From: Gammaproteobacteria bacterium HGW-Gammaproteobacteria-15
GTDB lineage: Bacteria > Pseudomonadota > Gammaproteobacteria > Enterobacterales > Alteromonadaceae
Length of the DNA: 64,000 nucleotides
Direction of reading: 5' to 3'
Assembly: GCA_002840125.1 (NCBI GenBank)
Contig: PGZF01000001.1
Span: forward strand, 310,001-374,000
In this document: positions 1 to 9,210 of the stretch, one piece after another
How positions within the stretch are numbered: the stretch's first letter is position 1
Layout: each line of letters starts with the position of its first letter
Translations under genes and position numbers: made by a program
The notes under the pieces: model-generated
What the model saw: the letters and a program-made list of their open reading frames with translations, nothing else
The model's database searches: none
What the model was told of the DNA's origin: nothing

Positions 1-1767
1 ATTGCGGTATCAATTTTCAGTGGCGACGATAAAATTAAAGTGCCACCAACGGCCGCACTGGTACTGAACCTTACCGGTGATCTCGTAGAGGAAAAACGCT
101 GGACAGATCCTATCGCCACCGCAATAAACGAAAGCCTCGGCGGCCAGGAAGATGCACCTGAAGTGCTGGTAAGCGATGTGGTTACCGTAATTAAAAACGC
201 CACCGGCGACAACCGCATTCAGGCACTGGTGCTGGACTTATCTATGCTCGGCAGTGGCTCGCTGGATAAAATGCAATTGATTGGCGCAGCCATTGAAGAG
301 TTTAAAGCCAGCGGTAAAAAAGTACTGGCTTTTGGCGGTTACTATGGCCAGGGCCAATATTATCTGGCCAGCTACGCTGACGAAATCAGCTTGAGCCCGA
401 TGGGTGCAGTCATTCTGGAAGGCTATGGCAGCTATCCGATGTATTATAAAAATGCCCTGGAAAAACTGAAGATCAATACGCATGTGTTCCGTGTGGGCAC
501 CTATAAATCTGCAGTGGAACCGTTCCTGCGTAACGATATGTCAGATGAAGCCAAAGAAGCAAACGTGGCCTGGCTAAACGAGCTATGGTCTGACTATAAA
601 CAGCAGGTAGCCGCGCGCCGTGGTTTTGCTGCCGACAACTTTGATGAAACCTACGCAGCGCTACTGGAAAAGCTGCAGGCGGCCGAAGGTGATTTAAGCC
701 AGTACGCGGTTAATGCCGGCCTGGTAGACAACATTAAAACCCGCGAAGCATTCCGCCGCGACCTTATTGCTATCGTTGGCGAAAATGACGACCATACCTA
801 CAACCACGTTACCTTTGGTAACTACGCCAAATTAGTGATCCCATCCAAACAATTTGATAACCCGCTGACTGACAAAGTAGCCATAGTCGTTGCCCGTGGC
901 GTTATTGTTGATGGTACTGCCAAAGCCGGCACTATCGGCGGTGATTCAACTGCAGCGCTGCTACGCCAGGCGCGGCACGACGATAAAGTAAAAGCGGTAG
1001 TATTGCGTATAGACAGCCCTGGTGGCAGCGCTTATGCGTCGGAAATTATTGGCCAGGAAATTCGTTTATTGCGCGAAGCAGGCAAACCGGTTATTGCCTC
1101 TATGGGTTCGGTTGCAGCGTCAGGTGGCTACTGGATTGCAGCTCCTGCCAATGAAATCTGGGCAGCACCTACCACTATCACCGGCTCTATTGGTATCTTC
1201 GGCTTATTACATACCGCAGAAGATGCTATGCCTGCGCTGGGGTTAAATGTCGATGGTGTGGGCACTACAGAACTTGCCGGGCTGTCTGCCGGTCTGCCGC
1301 TGTTTAAAGGCCTGGATCCAAAAGCCAAAGACTTGTTCCAGTTACTGATTGAGCGCGGCTACACAGAGTTTTTAACCATGGTAGGTGAAAACCGTAATAT
1401 GACCACGACTGAAGTCGATACCGTAGCCCAGGGCCGGGTATGGACAGGCAGTAAAGCGCTGGAGCTTGGGCTGGTCGATAAACTGGGCAACATTAACGAT
1501 GCCATTAAAGCCGCCGCTGAAAAAGCCGGCCTTAGCCAGTATGACGTAAAAGTGGTTAAACAAGAGCTGACACCAAGCGAGCAAATGATTAAAGATTTGC
1601 TGGGTGAAGCGTCAGCCAAAGGCTGGTTGCCACAAGGCGGTGTAAGTGCCGAACAAAAGCTGCTTGGTAAACTGACAAAACAGCTGAAACAGGATTTTGT
1701 CCTGCTGAACCAGTTTAATGATCCAAACGGTGTTTATTCGTACTGTGTCAGTTGCAGCATTAACTGA
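1..1767 (+). CDS. sppA: Signal peptide peptidase SppA, 67 kDa type (5' end outside window)
   Basis: Membrane-bound serine protease (family S49) that degrades signal peptides left after protein export. The frame is open from base 1, so the gene starts upstream; the GTG at 40 is internal, because the codons before it fit the end of the membrane anchor seen in the family. Two ClpP-like halves are visible. The Lys/Ser dyad is spread across them: lysine codon at 505-507 in GTYKSAVEPF and serine codon at 1120-1122 in AASGGYW, spaced about as in E. coli SppA (K209/S409). About 588 residues are present, against 618 for the E. coli protein, so only the N-terminal anchor is missing. The gene ends just before a strong terminator. 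Identification is by motif and overall similarity. Confidence 0.95.
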   Translation: MAVSIFSGDDKIKVPPTAALVLNLTGDLVEEKRWTDPIATAINESLGGQEDAPEVLVSDVVTVIKNATGDNRIQALVLDLSMLGSGSLDKMQLIGAAIEEFKASGKKVLAFGGYYGQGQYYLASYADEISLSPMGAVILEGYGSYPMYYKNALEKLKINTHVFRVGTYKSAVEPFLRNDMSDEAKEANVAWLNELWSDYKQQVAARRGFAADNFDETYAALLEKLQAAEGDLSQYAVNAGLVDNIKTREAFRRDLIAIVGENDDHTYNHVTFGNYAKLVIPSKQFDNPLTDKVAIVVARGVIVDGTAKAGTIGGDSTAALLRQARHDDKVKAVVLRIDSPGGSAYASEIIGQEIRLLREAGKPVIASMGSVAASGGYWIAAPANEIWAAPTTITGSIGIFGLLHTAEDAMPALGLNVDGVGTTELAGLSAGLPLFKGLDPKAKDLFQLLIERGYTEFLTMVGENRNMTTTEVDTVAQGRVWTGSKALELGLVDKLGNINDAIKAAAEKAGLSQYDVKVVKQELTPSEQMIKDLLGEASAKGWLPQGGVSAEQKLLGKLTKQLKQDFVLLNQFNDPNGVYSYCVSCSIN

Positions 1768-1790
1768 CAGCAATAGTTAAGTCTATTACA

Positions 1791-1817
1791 ATGCCCGGTT
1801 ATTACCGGGCATTTTTA
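1791..1817 (+). terminator. Rho-independent terminator of sppA
   Basis: Perfect 8-bp stem ATGCCCGG/CCGGGCAT (1791-1798 with 1805-1812), six-base loop, followed by TTTTATTT. It ends only about ten bases before the ansA start codon, so ansA must be transcribed from within or upstream of it, or by read-through. Confidence 0.85.
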
Positions 1818-1827
1818 TTTGAAGCTT

Positions 1828-2844
1828 ATGAACAGAAAACGTATTTATGTTGCCTACACCGGCGGTACTATTGGCATGCAACATTCCGCGCAGGGTTATG
1901 TGCCGGTGCCGGGCTTTTTAACCGACACGGTAAAGCGCATGCCGGAATTTTACCGCGCAGAAATGCCGGAATTTGATATTCACGAGTATCACCCGGTAAT
2001 AGATTCCTCTGATATGACGCCCGATCACTGGCGGCATATTGCCGAAGATATTCAGCAGCAATATAACAACTATGACGGCTTTGTCGTGTTGCACGGCACA
2101 GACACTATGGCATACACAGCGTCAGCCTTGTCATTTATGCTGGAGAACCTGCAAAAACCGGTGATTATTACCGGATCGCAAATTCCGTTGGCACAAATGC
2201 GCTCAGACGGTCAGGTAAACCTGCTAAATGCCCTGTATCTGGCGGCAAACTACCCTATTGCTGAGGTGGCGCTGTTTTTTAATAATCAGCTGTTTCGCGG
2301 TAACCGGGCCACCAAAGCCGACGCCAATGGCTTTAATGCTTTTGCTTCCCCCAATTTTCCGCCGCTGCTGGAAGCCGGTATTCACATTAATCTGGTTGCC
2401 GGCCGCCTGAGCCAAACCCAGGTAGCGGCGCCGCTGACGCTGGCATCTGTCGTGCCCCAACCCATCAGTGTGGTAACCCTGTATCCCGGCATTAATACCG
2501 ACATGATCCGTAATATGACAGCCGCGCCGGTGCGGGCATTGATTATTAAGTCTTTTGGCGTGGGTAATGCACCACAGCGGCCTGAGCTGCTGCACATTTT
2601 GCGTGAAGCCAGTGAGCGCGGCTTAATTATTGTTAATTGTACCCAGTGCTTTAAAGGCACGGTAAATATGCAGGGCTACGCCACCGGCAATGCGTTACAA
2701 CAAAGTGGTGTAATAAGCGGTTACGATATGACACTGGAAGCCGCACTGACCAAACTGCATTATTTGCTCAGTAAACCCCTTAGTGCAGAACAAATTCGCC
2801 AGCAAATGCAACAGGATTTACGCGGCGAATTAACCGCAGGTTAA
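1828..2844 (+). CDS. ansA: Type I (cytoplasmic) L-asparaginase
   Basis: Hydrolyses L-asparagine to aspartate and ammonia in the cytoplasm. The 338-residue product is collinear with E. coli AnsA throughout. The N-terminal YVAYTGGTIGM carries the nucleophilic threonine (T14), and LHGTDTMAYTASALSFM carries the second Thr/Asp pair. No signal peptide is present, which separates it from the periplasmic AnsB type. I chose ATG at 1828 because it matches the E. coli start; a TTG three codons upstream (1819) is possible but lies in the terminator tail. sppA-ansA adjacency is common in gammaproteobacteria. A 9-bp-arm hairpin follows the stop codon. Confidence 0.95.
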   Translation: MNRKRIYVAYTGGTIGMQHSAQGYVPVPGFLTDTVKRMPEFYRAEMPEFDIHEYHPVIDSSDMTPDHWRHIAEDIQQQYNNYDGFVVLHGTDTMAYTASALSFMLENLQKPVIITGSQIPLAQMRSDGQVNLLNALYLAANYPIAEVALFFNNQLFRGNRATKADANGFNAFASPNFPPLLEAGIHINLVAGRLSQTQVAAPLTLASVVPQPISVVTLYPGINTDMIRNMTAAPVRALIIKSFGVGNAPQRPELLHILREASERGLIIVNCTQCFKGTVNMQGYATGNALQQSGVISGYDMTLEAALTKLHYLLSKPLSAEQIRQQMQQDLRGELTAG

Positions 2845-2864
2845 AGCAGCGGCTTTTGGTAAGC

Positions 2865-2890
2865 ACCGGCTGAAGCTTAGCTCAGCCGGT
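2865..2890. terminator. Hairpin between convergent ansA and DUF349 gene
   Basis: ACCGGCTGA (2865-2873) pairs with TCAGCCGGT (2882-2890) around an eight-base loop. There is no T tract on either side, so this is a weak candidate for a shared terminator of the two convergent genes. Confidence 0.45.
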
Positions 2891-2906
2891 ATTCACAGCT
2901 GACAGG

Positions 2907-5612
2907 TTAAAACAGCGCTTTAACCCTGGCCAGTAACGGCAATTCTGCTTCGCTTATAGCACCAAACTGTAACCAACGCTTAAGCAGGCTGTGTTTATCC
3001 AGTGTACTACCCTGATTATGCTTGTCGGATAACAGCAGCAGTTGTACCTGCTGACGCGCGCTTTGTTCACTTTGCGGTGACGGCACATCTGCTATTAACT
3101 CCAGTGCCAGTGTCAGCTGGCTGCGGCTGAACTGTTGTTCCTGCTGCTTGTTAAAGCAATCACGATACCCTGCCGGTAACTGCTCTGCGCTTACATCAGA
3201 GTTGGCCAGCAGCTCAAACATCTGGCTAAATTCACGTTGCTGCTGGTGCTGTTGCCACTGCTGCTGTTTCTGTTTCAGTTTGTCTTGCAACTGGCGTACC
3301 GCGTGCTGCGCGCCGCTGCTTTGAGGGTGTAATGTCTGCAGCTGTTGTTGCAGCTCATTCAGCACGACAAGCTCTGTTGCTGCATCTAACTGCGCGGCCA
3401 ATTCTGTCAATTGAACTTCAAACTGCTTCAACTCTGCCTGCTCAGCTTGCTTTTGCTGCTCAAACTGCTCAGAGCGTGCATTAAAGAAACCATCGCACAG
3501 CGCACGGAACTGCAGCCACAACGCCTGATCCTGCTTACGCGCGGCATTACCTGACGCTTTCCATTGCTGCTGACACTCTTTTAACACTTTAGCCGTCAGA
3601 TTAGCGTCGGCCAGCGCCAGTGCAGCCTGGGCTTTGTCAATAAGCTGTTGCTTGGCATCAGCGGCCTGTTGCTGCAAGGCTTTTAACTGTTCGCGCAGTG
3701 GCATAAGCGCCTGATTAAAGCGCTCATTTAACGCGGCAAACTGTTGGTTATCCACCGCCCCTGCACTCTGCCAGGCTTGCTTAAGCTGCTGCAGACGCGT
3801 ATCCAGAGCTTTGGCATCACCGGTTGCGGTAAACTCAAGCGCTTGGGCAATGATCTGCTCGCGCTGTATGACATGCTCTGCGCGCAGAGCATCCTGTGCG
3901 GCAAAATACACACGACAAGGGGCAAACGCCTGCTCGCAAGCCAGATCAAAAGCGGTATTAAGCTGCTCTTCCTGTGCCGGATCAGCCTTACCCAGACTAT
4001 TCCATTGCGCCCTGGCTTGTTTTACTTCATCGGCACGTTGGCGCATCAGGTTATCCGGCACTACGCTATCCAGTTGCTGCATTTGTTGCAGCAATTGTTG
4101 TTTGCGCGGCGTGGCTATATATTCCTGCCAGTCGGCCAGCTCAGCCAGTTTATCGCGGGCAAATTCGTAGTCTTTTGCCAGTTGTAACTGTTGCTCTGCG
4201 TTTAATTGCTGGTAATCCTGCTCTATACCTTTAAACAGGCCAAATAGCACTTTGTACTTACCGGCGCTGTACAGACGACGATACTGCGCCAGCTTGCTGC
4301 GACATTGCCTTTGGGCTTTATCAGTTTGTGCAGTAAAGCTTTTAGCCAGCTCTTGCCATTGCTGTTGCAGAGCGTTTTTTGCCTCCAGCAAGCTTGCCGG
4401 CACGGCAATAAGCATGGCTTTACTGATCTGGCGAAAATCTTGCTGCCACTGCTTAAGCTGGGCTGATAACTGCTGATAATCGGTGGCATTATCTGGCACC
4501 GGCTGAGCGGCCCAATCTGCCACAATACGGGTTAGCCGGGTCAGTTGCTCGGCAAGTTCCGGTAAGCGGCTTAGCTGTTGTTGTAACTGGGCCAGGCGTT
4601 TGGTTAGCCCGGCTTTATCGGTAATATCAGCGTTTGCCAGTGTGTCAGCCAGCGCCGTTATTTGCTGTTCAAGTTGCTGTGCCGCGCTGATATCGGTAGT
4701 TAACAAAGCTTGCTGTAGCGCTTGTTCCAGCTGATTAAGCTGTTGCTGCAACGCCTTTGTTCTTTCTGCGCGGGCATCAAGCAGTGCCTGTTCGGCCTGC
4801 AGTTTGCTCAGTTGCTCTAAGCGCGGGGCTAACCACTGCTCAAGCTGGCTGGTAATTTTCTGATATTTCGCCCGAAATTCTGCAGCCTCATCGCCCAGAC
4901 ACTCCAGCTCGCCTTCAAATTGCTGCCACTGCGCCTGATAATCGGCTAACAGTGCAGGCAAGGCCTCTACGCTGCTGCGTTCGCGCGCGGCATTTAATTT
5001 TGCCAGCATCAGCGTAAGCTGTTTACGCAACTGCAGCGGTTTTTGCTTTTGCTCGCTAAGCCCGGCCAGTTTTTGCTGTACCTGAGCCAGCAGCTCACCC
5101 GTTAGCTGTTTGCTAAGTTTTTCCAGTGTTTTTTCATCGTTAATCTGCGCCAGCAGTTGCTGCTTTTGCGCGGGTTGCAACACCGGATCTTGCAGAGCTT
5201 TGAGGTTAAGCTCAGTTTTATTTAAGCGCTGTAACAGGCCAAATTTAATACCAGCGTCGGTTTCAGTTTGCGCCAGTTGCTCCAGAATACTGCTGCGGTT
5301 GCACTGGGCAATAAACTGCTGTTTTAACTTCGGCTCAACCTGATTTTGCAGTAGCTGGTTAATCAGCGTTTGCTCGGCCAGTTGCTGTAAACGCTCGGCA
5401 CTGTCATGTTTACTGGCTTGCCACCACAGCGAAAAATCGTTCAGTTTGGTCAATGCCGCTTTGCGCACCGCTTCAGCGCCATCGTTAAACGCCAGTTCAT
5501 GCAACACGCTTTTATGTGCCTGATCCTCGCGGTTAAGTTCGTTAATTGCCTGTTGGCGCACGGCAGCGTCCGGGTGCTGCCATTTAGGTTTAAAAAAACG
5601 TTTAAAGATCAT
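2907..5612 (-). CDS. Large glutamine-rich DUF349-repeat protein
   Basis: Function unknown. The 901-residue protein begins with a short HEAT-like stretch (MIFKRFFKPKWQHPDAAVRQQA), then runs as almost continuous helix with repeated tryptophan-centred units (for example WQQLAKSF, WNSLGKADP, WQSAGAVDN, WKASGNA) typical of DUF349 repeats. It is extremely rich in Q, L, A and E, so long coiled coils are expected. No signal peptide or membrane segment is seen. I chose ATG at 5612, 35 codons inside the longest open frame, because it has an AAGG ribosome site at good spacing and the upstream part overlaps yeaC in another frame. It overlaps the yeaC stop by 11 bp, so the two are translationally coupled and read in the order zinc-ribbon gene, yeaC, this gene. 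Confidence 0.85.
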   Translation of the reverse strand: MIFKRFFKPKWQHPDAAVRQQAINELNREDQAHKSVLHELAFNDGAEAVRKAALTKLNDFSLWWQASKHDSAERLQQLAEQTLINQLLQNQVEPKLKQQFIAQCNRSSILEQLAQTETDAGIKFGLLQRLNKTELNLKALQDPVLQPAQKQQLLAQINDEKTLEKLSKQLTGELLAQVQQKLAGLSEQKQKPLQLRKQLTLMLAKLNAARERSSVEALPALLADYQAQWQQFEGELECLGDEAAEFRAKYQKITSQLEQWLAPRLEQLSKLQAEQALLDARAERTKALQQQLNQLEQALQQALLTTDISAAQQLEQQITALADTLANADITDKAGLTKRLAQLQQQLSRLPELAEQLTRLTRIVADWAAQPVPDNATDYQQLSAQLKQWQQDFRQISKAMLIAVPASLLEAKNALQQQWQELAKSFTAQTDKAQRQCRSKLAQYRRLYSAGKYKVLFGLFKGIEQDYQQLNAEQQLQLAKDYEFARDKLAELADWQEYIATPRKQQLLQQMQQLDSVVPDNLMRQRADEVKQARAQWNSLGKADPAQEEQLNTAFDLACEQAFAPCRVYFAAQDALRAEHVIQREQIIAQALEFTATGDAKALDTRLQQLKQAWQSAGAVDNQQFAALNERFNQALMPLREQLKALQQQAADAKQQLIDKAQAALALADANLTAKVLKECQQQWKASGNAARKQDQALWLQFRALCDGFFNARSEQFEQQKQAEQAELKQFEVQLTELAAQLDAATELVVLNELQQQLQTLHPQSSGAQHAVRQLQDKLKQKQQQWQQHQQQREFSQMFELLANSDVSAEQLPAGYRDCFNKQQEQQFSRSQLTLALELIADVPSPQSEQSARQQVQLLLLSDKHNQGSTLDKHSLLKRWLQFGAISEAELPLLARVKALF

Positions 5613-5883
5613 CGTGCGAGAACCTTGCAATAGACGGCTGAGTTTCGAATTGTTTTTTAAGTTCGGCTTTGGATTTATGCACCATCTGGCCATCGGCACC
5701 GATGGTAAAAAGCTCATCTGACTTTAATACCTGTGCCTGATACGCCATGACCAGCTGTAAACTGTGCGCCCGTTGTGTTTCGCTCATGGGGTTACCATCT
5801 GCCCAACGGCCGGTAGCAACAGCTTCTGAGAGCTTTTCATAAGTGTCTGGCGTCATAGCCTGCACTAAAGCATTGAAATTCAT
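5602..5883 (-). CDS. yeaC: YeaC-like DUF1315 protein
   Basis: Small 93-residue cytoplasmic protein of the DUF1315/YeaC family; biochemical role unknown. The N-terminal MNFNALVQAMTPDTYEKL and the segment GRWADGNPMSETQR are characteristic of the family. Its 3' end overlaps the DUF349 gene by 11 bp and its start is one base from the stop of the upstream zinc-ribbon gene, so it is the middle gene of a tight three-gene operon. Confidence 0.88.
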   Translation of the reverse strand: MNFNALVQAMTPDTYEKLSEAVATGRWADGNPMSETQRAHSLQLVMAYQAQVLKSDELFTIGADGQMVHKSKAELKKQFETQPSIARFSHDDL

Positions 5884-5884
5884 C

Positions 5885-6211
5885 TTATTTACGCTTTCTT
5901 AAAAACATAATACGGGCACGGCTGACAATATACCAGCAAAAGCCCAGGCCGATAGCGGCTCCGGCAATATATTGTTGCGGGCTGCCGGCCTCTGGGTCCC
6001 ACCAGTACATCAGGCCAAAACCGGCCAGAAACAATACCAGCGCAAACATCGAATGATTAACCAGGCTTTGTGCCTGATCCAGCGCTTTGTTGCGTGCAAG
6101 AGATTCGCGTTTTTCCGGCGTTAAACCGGCGATATCGCCGTTACATTTATTGCACTGCGCACTTTTGTCAGAAATTTTGTGCCCACAAAACGGGCAGGAA
6201 ATAATAGCCAT
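5885..6211 (-). CDS. Zinc-ribbon protein with two membrane segments
   Basis: 108 residues. The N-terminus holds a four-cysteine zinc ribbon (C6-x2-C9 and C20-x2-C23, in SCPFCGHK and AQCNKCNGD), followed by a charged helix. Two hydrophobic segments follow, at roughly residues 54-73 (FALVLFLAGFGLMYWW) and 80-98 (IAGAAIGLGFCWYIVSRA), and a basic C-terminus RKRK. Likely an inner-membrane protein with a cytoplasmic ribbon; no known function. First gene of the operon with yeaC and the DUF349 gene, as judged by the single-base spacing. Confidence 0.8.
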   Translation of the reverse strand: MAIISCPFCGHKISDKSAQCNKCNGDIAGLTPEKRESLARNKALDQAQSLVNHSMFALVLFLAGFGLMYWWDPEAGSPQQYIAGAAIGLGFCWYIVSRARIMFLRKRK

Positions 6212-6247
6212 AACACTCCAACCTTAATTCGGACGGCCTGATACCGC

Positions 6248-7930
6248 CTACTGCATTGCCTGGTATATTTTACTCATGATGCTGCCATACATACCAGTTT
6301 CAAACCGATCACCGGCAAAATAATAACTATTTTCACCTTCAGCCAGCACCGGGCTATGTTTTTTATTCGTCAGCAATACCACCACCAGACCATAGTACGG
6401 GTCAACCAGCGTGGCGGTTCCGGTCCAGCCGGTATGGCCAAACGCATAAGCACTGGCATAAGGGCCAAAGTGCCAGTTTAAATCGCCACCCACTGCTGTG
6501 CGCCACCCCAGGCCCACGGTATGATCTGTTACTGAAGGCCTGACAAACTGCTGAATAACCGCCTGACTAAACACCGGCGTTAAACCATAACCGCCATGCA
6601 GCGCCAGCATTGCCAGAGCAGCAGTTTCGCGCGCAGTAGAGAACAAACCGGCATGCCCTGCTACACCGTCAAAGGCGTAACGGGCTTTTTCGTCATGCAC
6701 ATGACCACGCACCACTCCGCGTTTATCGGCCGGAAACATCACCCGCCCGCCACGGCTGTTGCCATCAAGTTCGGTAGCCGCTATCCGGCTTTGGTCTATG
6801 CCTTTACGCAACGGGTTAAATACCGTGCTGTTTAGCCCCATCGGCCGGTACAATTGTTGCTCGAGATAGTCATCCTGTGCCTGGCCGGTAATGCGCTCAA
6901 TCAGCAAACCAAGCAGCATATAATCAATATCACTGTATACCGCTTTGCCGCCACGCTCACGCGCAAACGGCACTTCGCTGGCAATCAGCTGCATACTGCG
7001 CGCCCTGTCGAGTGAATAAAACGCTGGCCCGTGGCGGTTATCCGGCCGGTGAAAATGCACCTCAGGCGCATAACCTGCACTGTGGTACAACAAATCGCTG
7101 ACCAGACGCTGCTCACGGCCATTGCCCTGATACTCTGAAAGGTAATGTTGCAGCGGTAAATTAATATCCAGTTTGCCTGCACTGACCAGCTGCATAATGG
7201 CATAGTTGGTAGCATACATTTTGGTGTTAGACGCCAGGTCAAACACGGTATCGGTTTGCATCGGCTCAGGCTGGCTCAGCTCAGTGCCATCGCTGGCGTA
7301 GCGGTTGGCGTAACCATAGGCTGTTTCTTTAATAATTTTACCATCTTTGGCAATCAGTAACACCGCACCGGGAAAACCCTGTTCCACTTCGCGCTGAATA
7401 AGGTGATCCAGCTCATCGAGCTTCGCCAGAGAAAAGCCCGCATCTTGTGCAGCTTTTGCCTTGCCATCCTGCAGTGCCGGGTAAGGCAATACCACACGCA
7501 CTTTAGCTCCAAGTGGCTCTATATCAATAAGTTCGAGCTGGTTCAGGCCATTACGCGTAACTGAACTGATATCTAAAACCAGATGTTGCCCCAGGCTGGC
7601 ATCCGGGCGTAAATGCAGCGTTTTACCATTAACCCTAAAGGTTAAGGCTGTAGTTGTGCCCAGCTCCAGCAGCAGTTCCCCCTGGCCCTGATAGCCGATA
7701 AAACTGCGCCGGTTATTTACCCAGGCCCGCTGGCTGGCCGTTTCCGGCCACTGCACATCCAACTGGCCCAGTCCATTTTTCTGGTTAAGCCCATTGCTCT
7801 GGCTAAGTGCGCTAAGTTGTATTGCACTTTGGCTATGTAATGCCGACGCTGGCAGTGCAGACTGATGCAAAGCCACACAGCTGCTAAGCGTCAGCAATAC
7901 TGACGCCAGCAATACAGGTTTCAAGTGCAT
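6248..7930 (-). CDS. YfeW-like serine hydrolase (PBP4B/class C beta-lactamase fold), lipoprotein
   Basis: The C-terminal ~390 residues follow E. coli YfeW (PBP4B, weak DD-carboxypeptidase) closely. The SxxK motif is S234-N-T-K237 in DLASNTKMYATN, the second motif is YSDIDYMLLG and the third is GHTGWTGT. The N-terminus is a lipoprotein signal with lipobox LSSC (C18), so the enzyme should be lipid-anchored in the envelope. Between the anchor and the hydrolase lies an extra domain of about 140 residues with beta-strand character (GYQGQGELLLELG, ALTFRVNGKTL), absent from E. coli YfeW. It could be a carbohydrate- or wall-binding module; this is inference. Start is ATG 7930; a TTG two codons upstream is less likely. 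The M14 carboxypeptidase gene ends 9 bp upstream and is probably co-transcribed. Confidence 0.85.
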   Translation of the reverse strand: MHLKPVLLASVLLTLSSCVALHQSALPASALHSQSAIQLSALSQSNGLNQKNGLGQLDVQWPETASQRAWVNNRRSFIGYQGQGELLLELGTTTALTFRVNGKTLHLRPDASLGQHLVLDISSVTRNGLNQLELIDIEPLGAKVRVVLPYPALQDGKAKAAQDAGFSLAKLDELDHLIQREVEQGFPGAVLLIAKDGKIIKETAYGYANRYASDGTELSQPEPMQTDTVFDLASNTKMYATNYAIMQLVSAGKLDINLPLQHYLSEYQGNGREQRLVSDLLYHSAGYAPEVHFHRPDNRHGPAFYSLDRARSMQLIASEVPFARERGGKAVYSDIDYMLLGLLIERITGQAQDDYLEQQLYRPMGLNSTVFNPLRKGIDQSRIAATELDGNSRGGRVMFPADKRGVVRGHVHDEKARYAFDGVAGHAGLFSTARETAALAMLALHGGYGLTPVFSQAVIQQFVRPSVTDHTVGLGWRTAVGGDLNWHFGPYASAYAFGHTGWTGTATLVDPYYGLVVVLLTNKKHSPVLAEGENSYYFAGDRFETGMYGSIMSKIYQAMQ

Positions 7931-7939
7931 AGGCAAAAC

Positions 7940-9067
7940 TTAACGTAGCTTATCGGCAACGGCCAGAATAGCTGGCAGCATATCCTGCCCCAGCTTCATT
8001 GAGCGTATGTCAGACCAGCCATAAGCATCGTCCGGCAGATTGGCGTTATCTTTAAACGGCATTTCTACGGTGTACGCCAGACAGTTAAATTGCTCACCTA
8101 CCCAGGCGGTAGCAACTGTCATATTGGCTTTGCCGGGTTCATCTAAATCATAACCGAACTCGGTCTGAAACTCGGGTGTAACCGCCAGCAAGGTTTGTTT
8201 AAACAGCTGTTCCAGCTTTGTGATCCGCTCGTTGTACGATGGTACGCCTTCACTACCGGCAACAAAGTTATACGGCAGGTTTTCATCGCCGTGCATATCA
8301 AGGAATAAATCGACGCCGGTTTCCAGCATTTTCTGCCGTACCAGATACACTTCCGGGCTTTTTTCCATTGACGGGTTCAGCCACTCACGGTTTAAGTTCA
8401 TACCGGCAGCATTGGTGCGTAAATGGCCACGTACCGAGCCATCCGGGTTCATATTTGGCACTATGTAAAACACCGCTTTATTCAGCAGTGCGCGGGCTAC
8501 ACCGTCGTCTTCATCCAGCAGACGATCCAGCAGGCCTTCAATCAGCCACTCAGCCATGGTTTCGCCCGGGTGCTGGCGCGCGGTGATCCAGATTTTCTTT
8601 TTACCGTCTTCCGGCTCACCCACGATCAGCAGGCTCATATCACGGCCGTCAAGCGTTTCACCGAGCTCAACTAACTGACAGTTGTAGTCAGACTGTGCCT
8701 GATGCAGTAAATCCATATGGCGCTCGTAGCTGTATGGCGCAAAGTAGGCGAAATACACAGATTGAGCTTCCGGGAAGTGCTTAATAGTGAGCGCTTTACC
8801 ATCATATTCGGTGTCTACCCGAAACCAGGTTTGCCGATCGTATGAAGCTACGGCCTGATAATCTTTCCAGCCATCCGGATAAGCAGAATCACCGGCATTA
8901 GTGATGGTAAGCGTATGCAGCTGTGCATGCTCAGTGCTTAAACGAAAATGAAACCACTGGTAAAAGTCTGATTGATTGTCTTTGCGAATGGCCAGCTGAA
9001 TATTATCGGGAGAATCAGCCTGTAGTACTTCAATGTTACCGCTGTCAAAGTTGCTGGTAATTTTCAT
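7940..9067 (-). CDS. M14-type zinc carboxypeptidase (cytosolic carboxypeptidase-like)
   Basis: 375 residues. The N-terminal ~120 residues form the beta-sandwich that precedes the catalytic domain in cytosolic carboxypeptidase-like M14 proteins. The catalytic domain starts at about 130. Zinc ligands are H166 and E169 in ARQHPGETMAEW and H259 in LDMHGDE; substrate-binding residues lie in NMNPDG and NLNREW, and the catalytic glutamate is probably the one in YTVEMPFKDN. There is no signal peptide, so it should be cytoplasmic. The physiological substrate in bacteria is not established. It precedes the YfeW-like gene by 9 bp, so a link to peptide or wall-peptide turnover is possible but unproven. 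Confidence 0.88.
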   Translation of the reverse strand: MKITSNFDSGNIEVLQADSPDNIQLAIRKDNQSDFYQWFHFRLSTEHAQLHTLTITNAGDSAYPDGWKDYQAVASYDRQTWFRVDTEYDGKALTIKHFPEAQSVYFAYFAPYSYERHMDLLHQAQSDYNCQLVELGETLDGRDMSLLIVGEPEDGKKKIWITARQHPGETMAEWLIEGLLDRLLDEDDGVARALLNKAVFYIVPNMNPDGSVRGHLRTNAAGMNLNREWLNPSMEKSPEVYLVRQKMLETGVDLFLDMHGDENLPYNFVAGSEGVPSYNERITKLEQLFKQTLLAVTPEFQTEFGYDLDEPGKANMTVATAWVGEQFNCLAYTVEMPFKDNANLPDDAYGWSDIRSMKLGQDMLPAILAVADKLR

Positions 9068-9171
9068 AAATCGGGTCCGTAGGCGTAAAGTTGAAAGACT
9101 AACACAGGTGCTGCCTGACGCAACTGGCCTGAGCTACAGTGTAAAGGATTCTAACAGGTTAAGCGCAAAGA

Positions 9172-9199
9172 AAAAGCCGCTAAAAAGCGGCTTTTCGAT
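9172..9199 (-). terminator. Rho-independent terminator of the long-form GAPDH gene
   Basis: Perfect 10-bp stem AAAAGCCGCT/AGCGGCTTTT (9172-9181 with 9186-9195) and an AAAA loop. On the minus strand it is followed by a T-rich tract; it lies just after the stop codon of the GAPDH gene. The symmetric A/T flanks would also let it work on the plus strand. Confidence 0.85.
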
Positions 9200-9210
9200 A
9201 AAGACACAGA

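Noticed and set aside
3728..5633. Several open frames on both strands inside the DUF349 gene
   Set aside because: They are by-products of the repetitive glutamine/leucine codons; none has a ribosome site or a protein-like composition.
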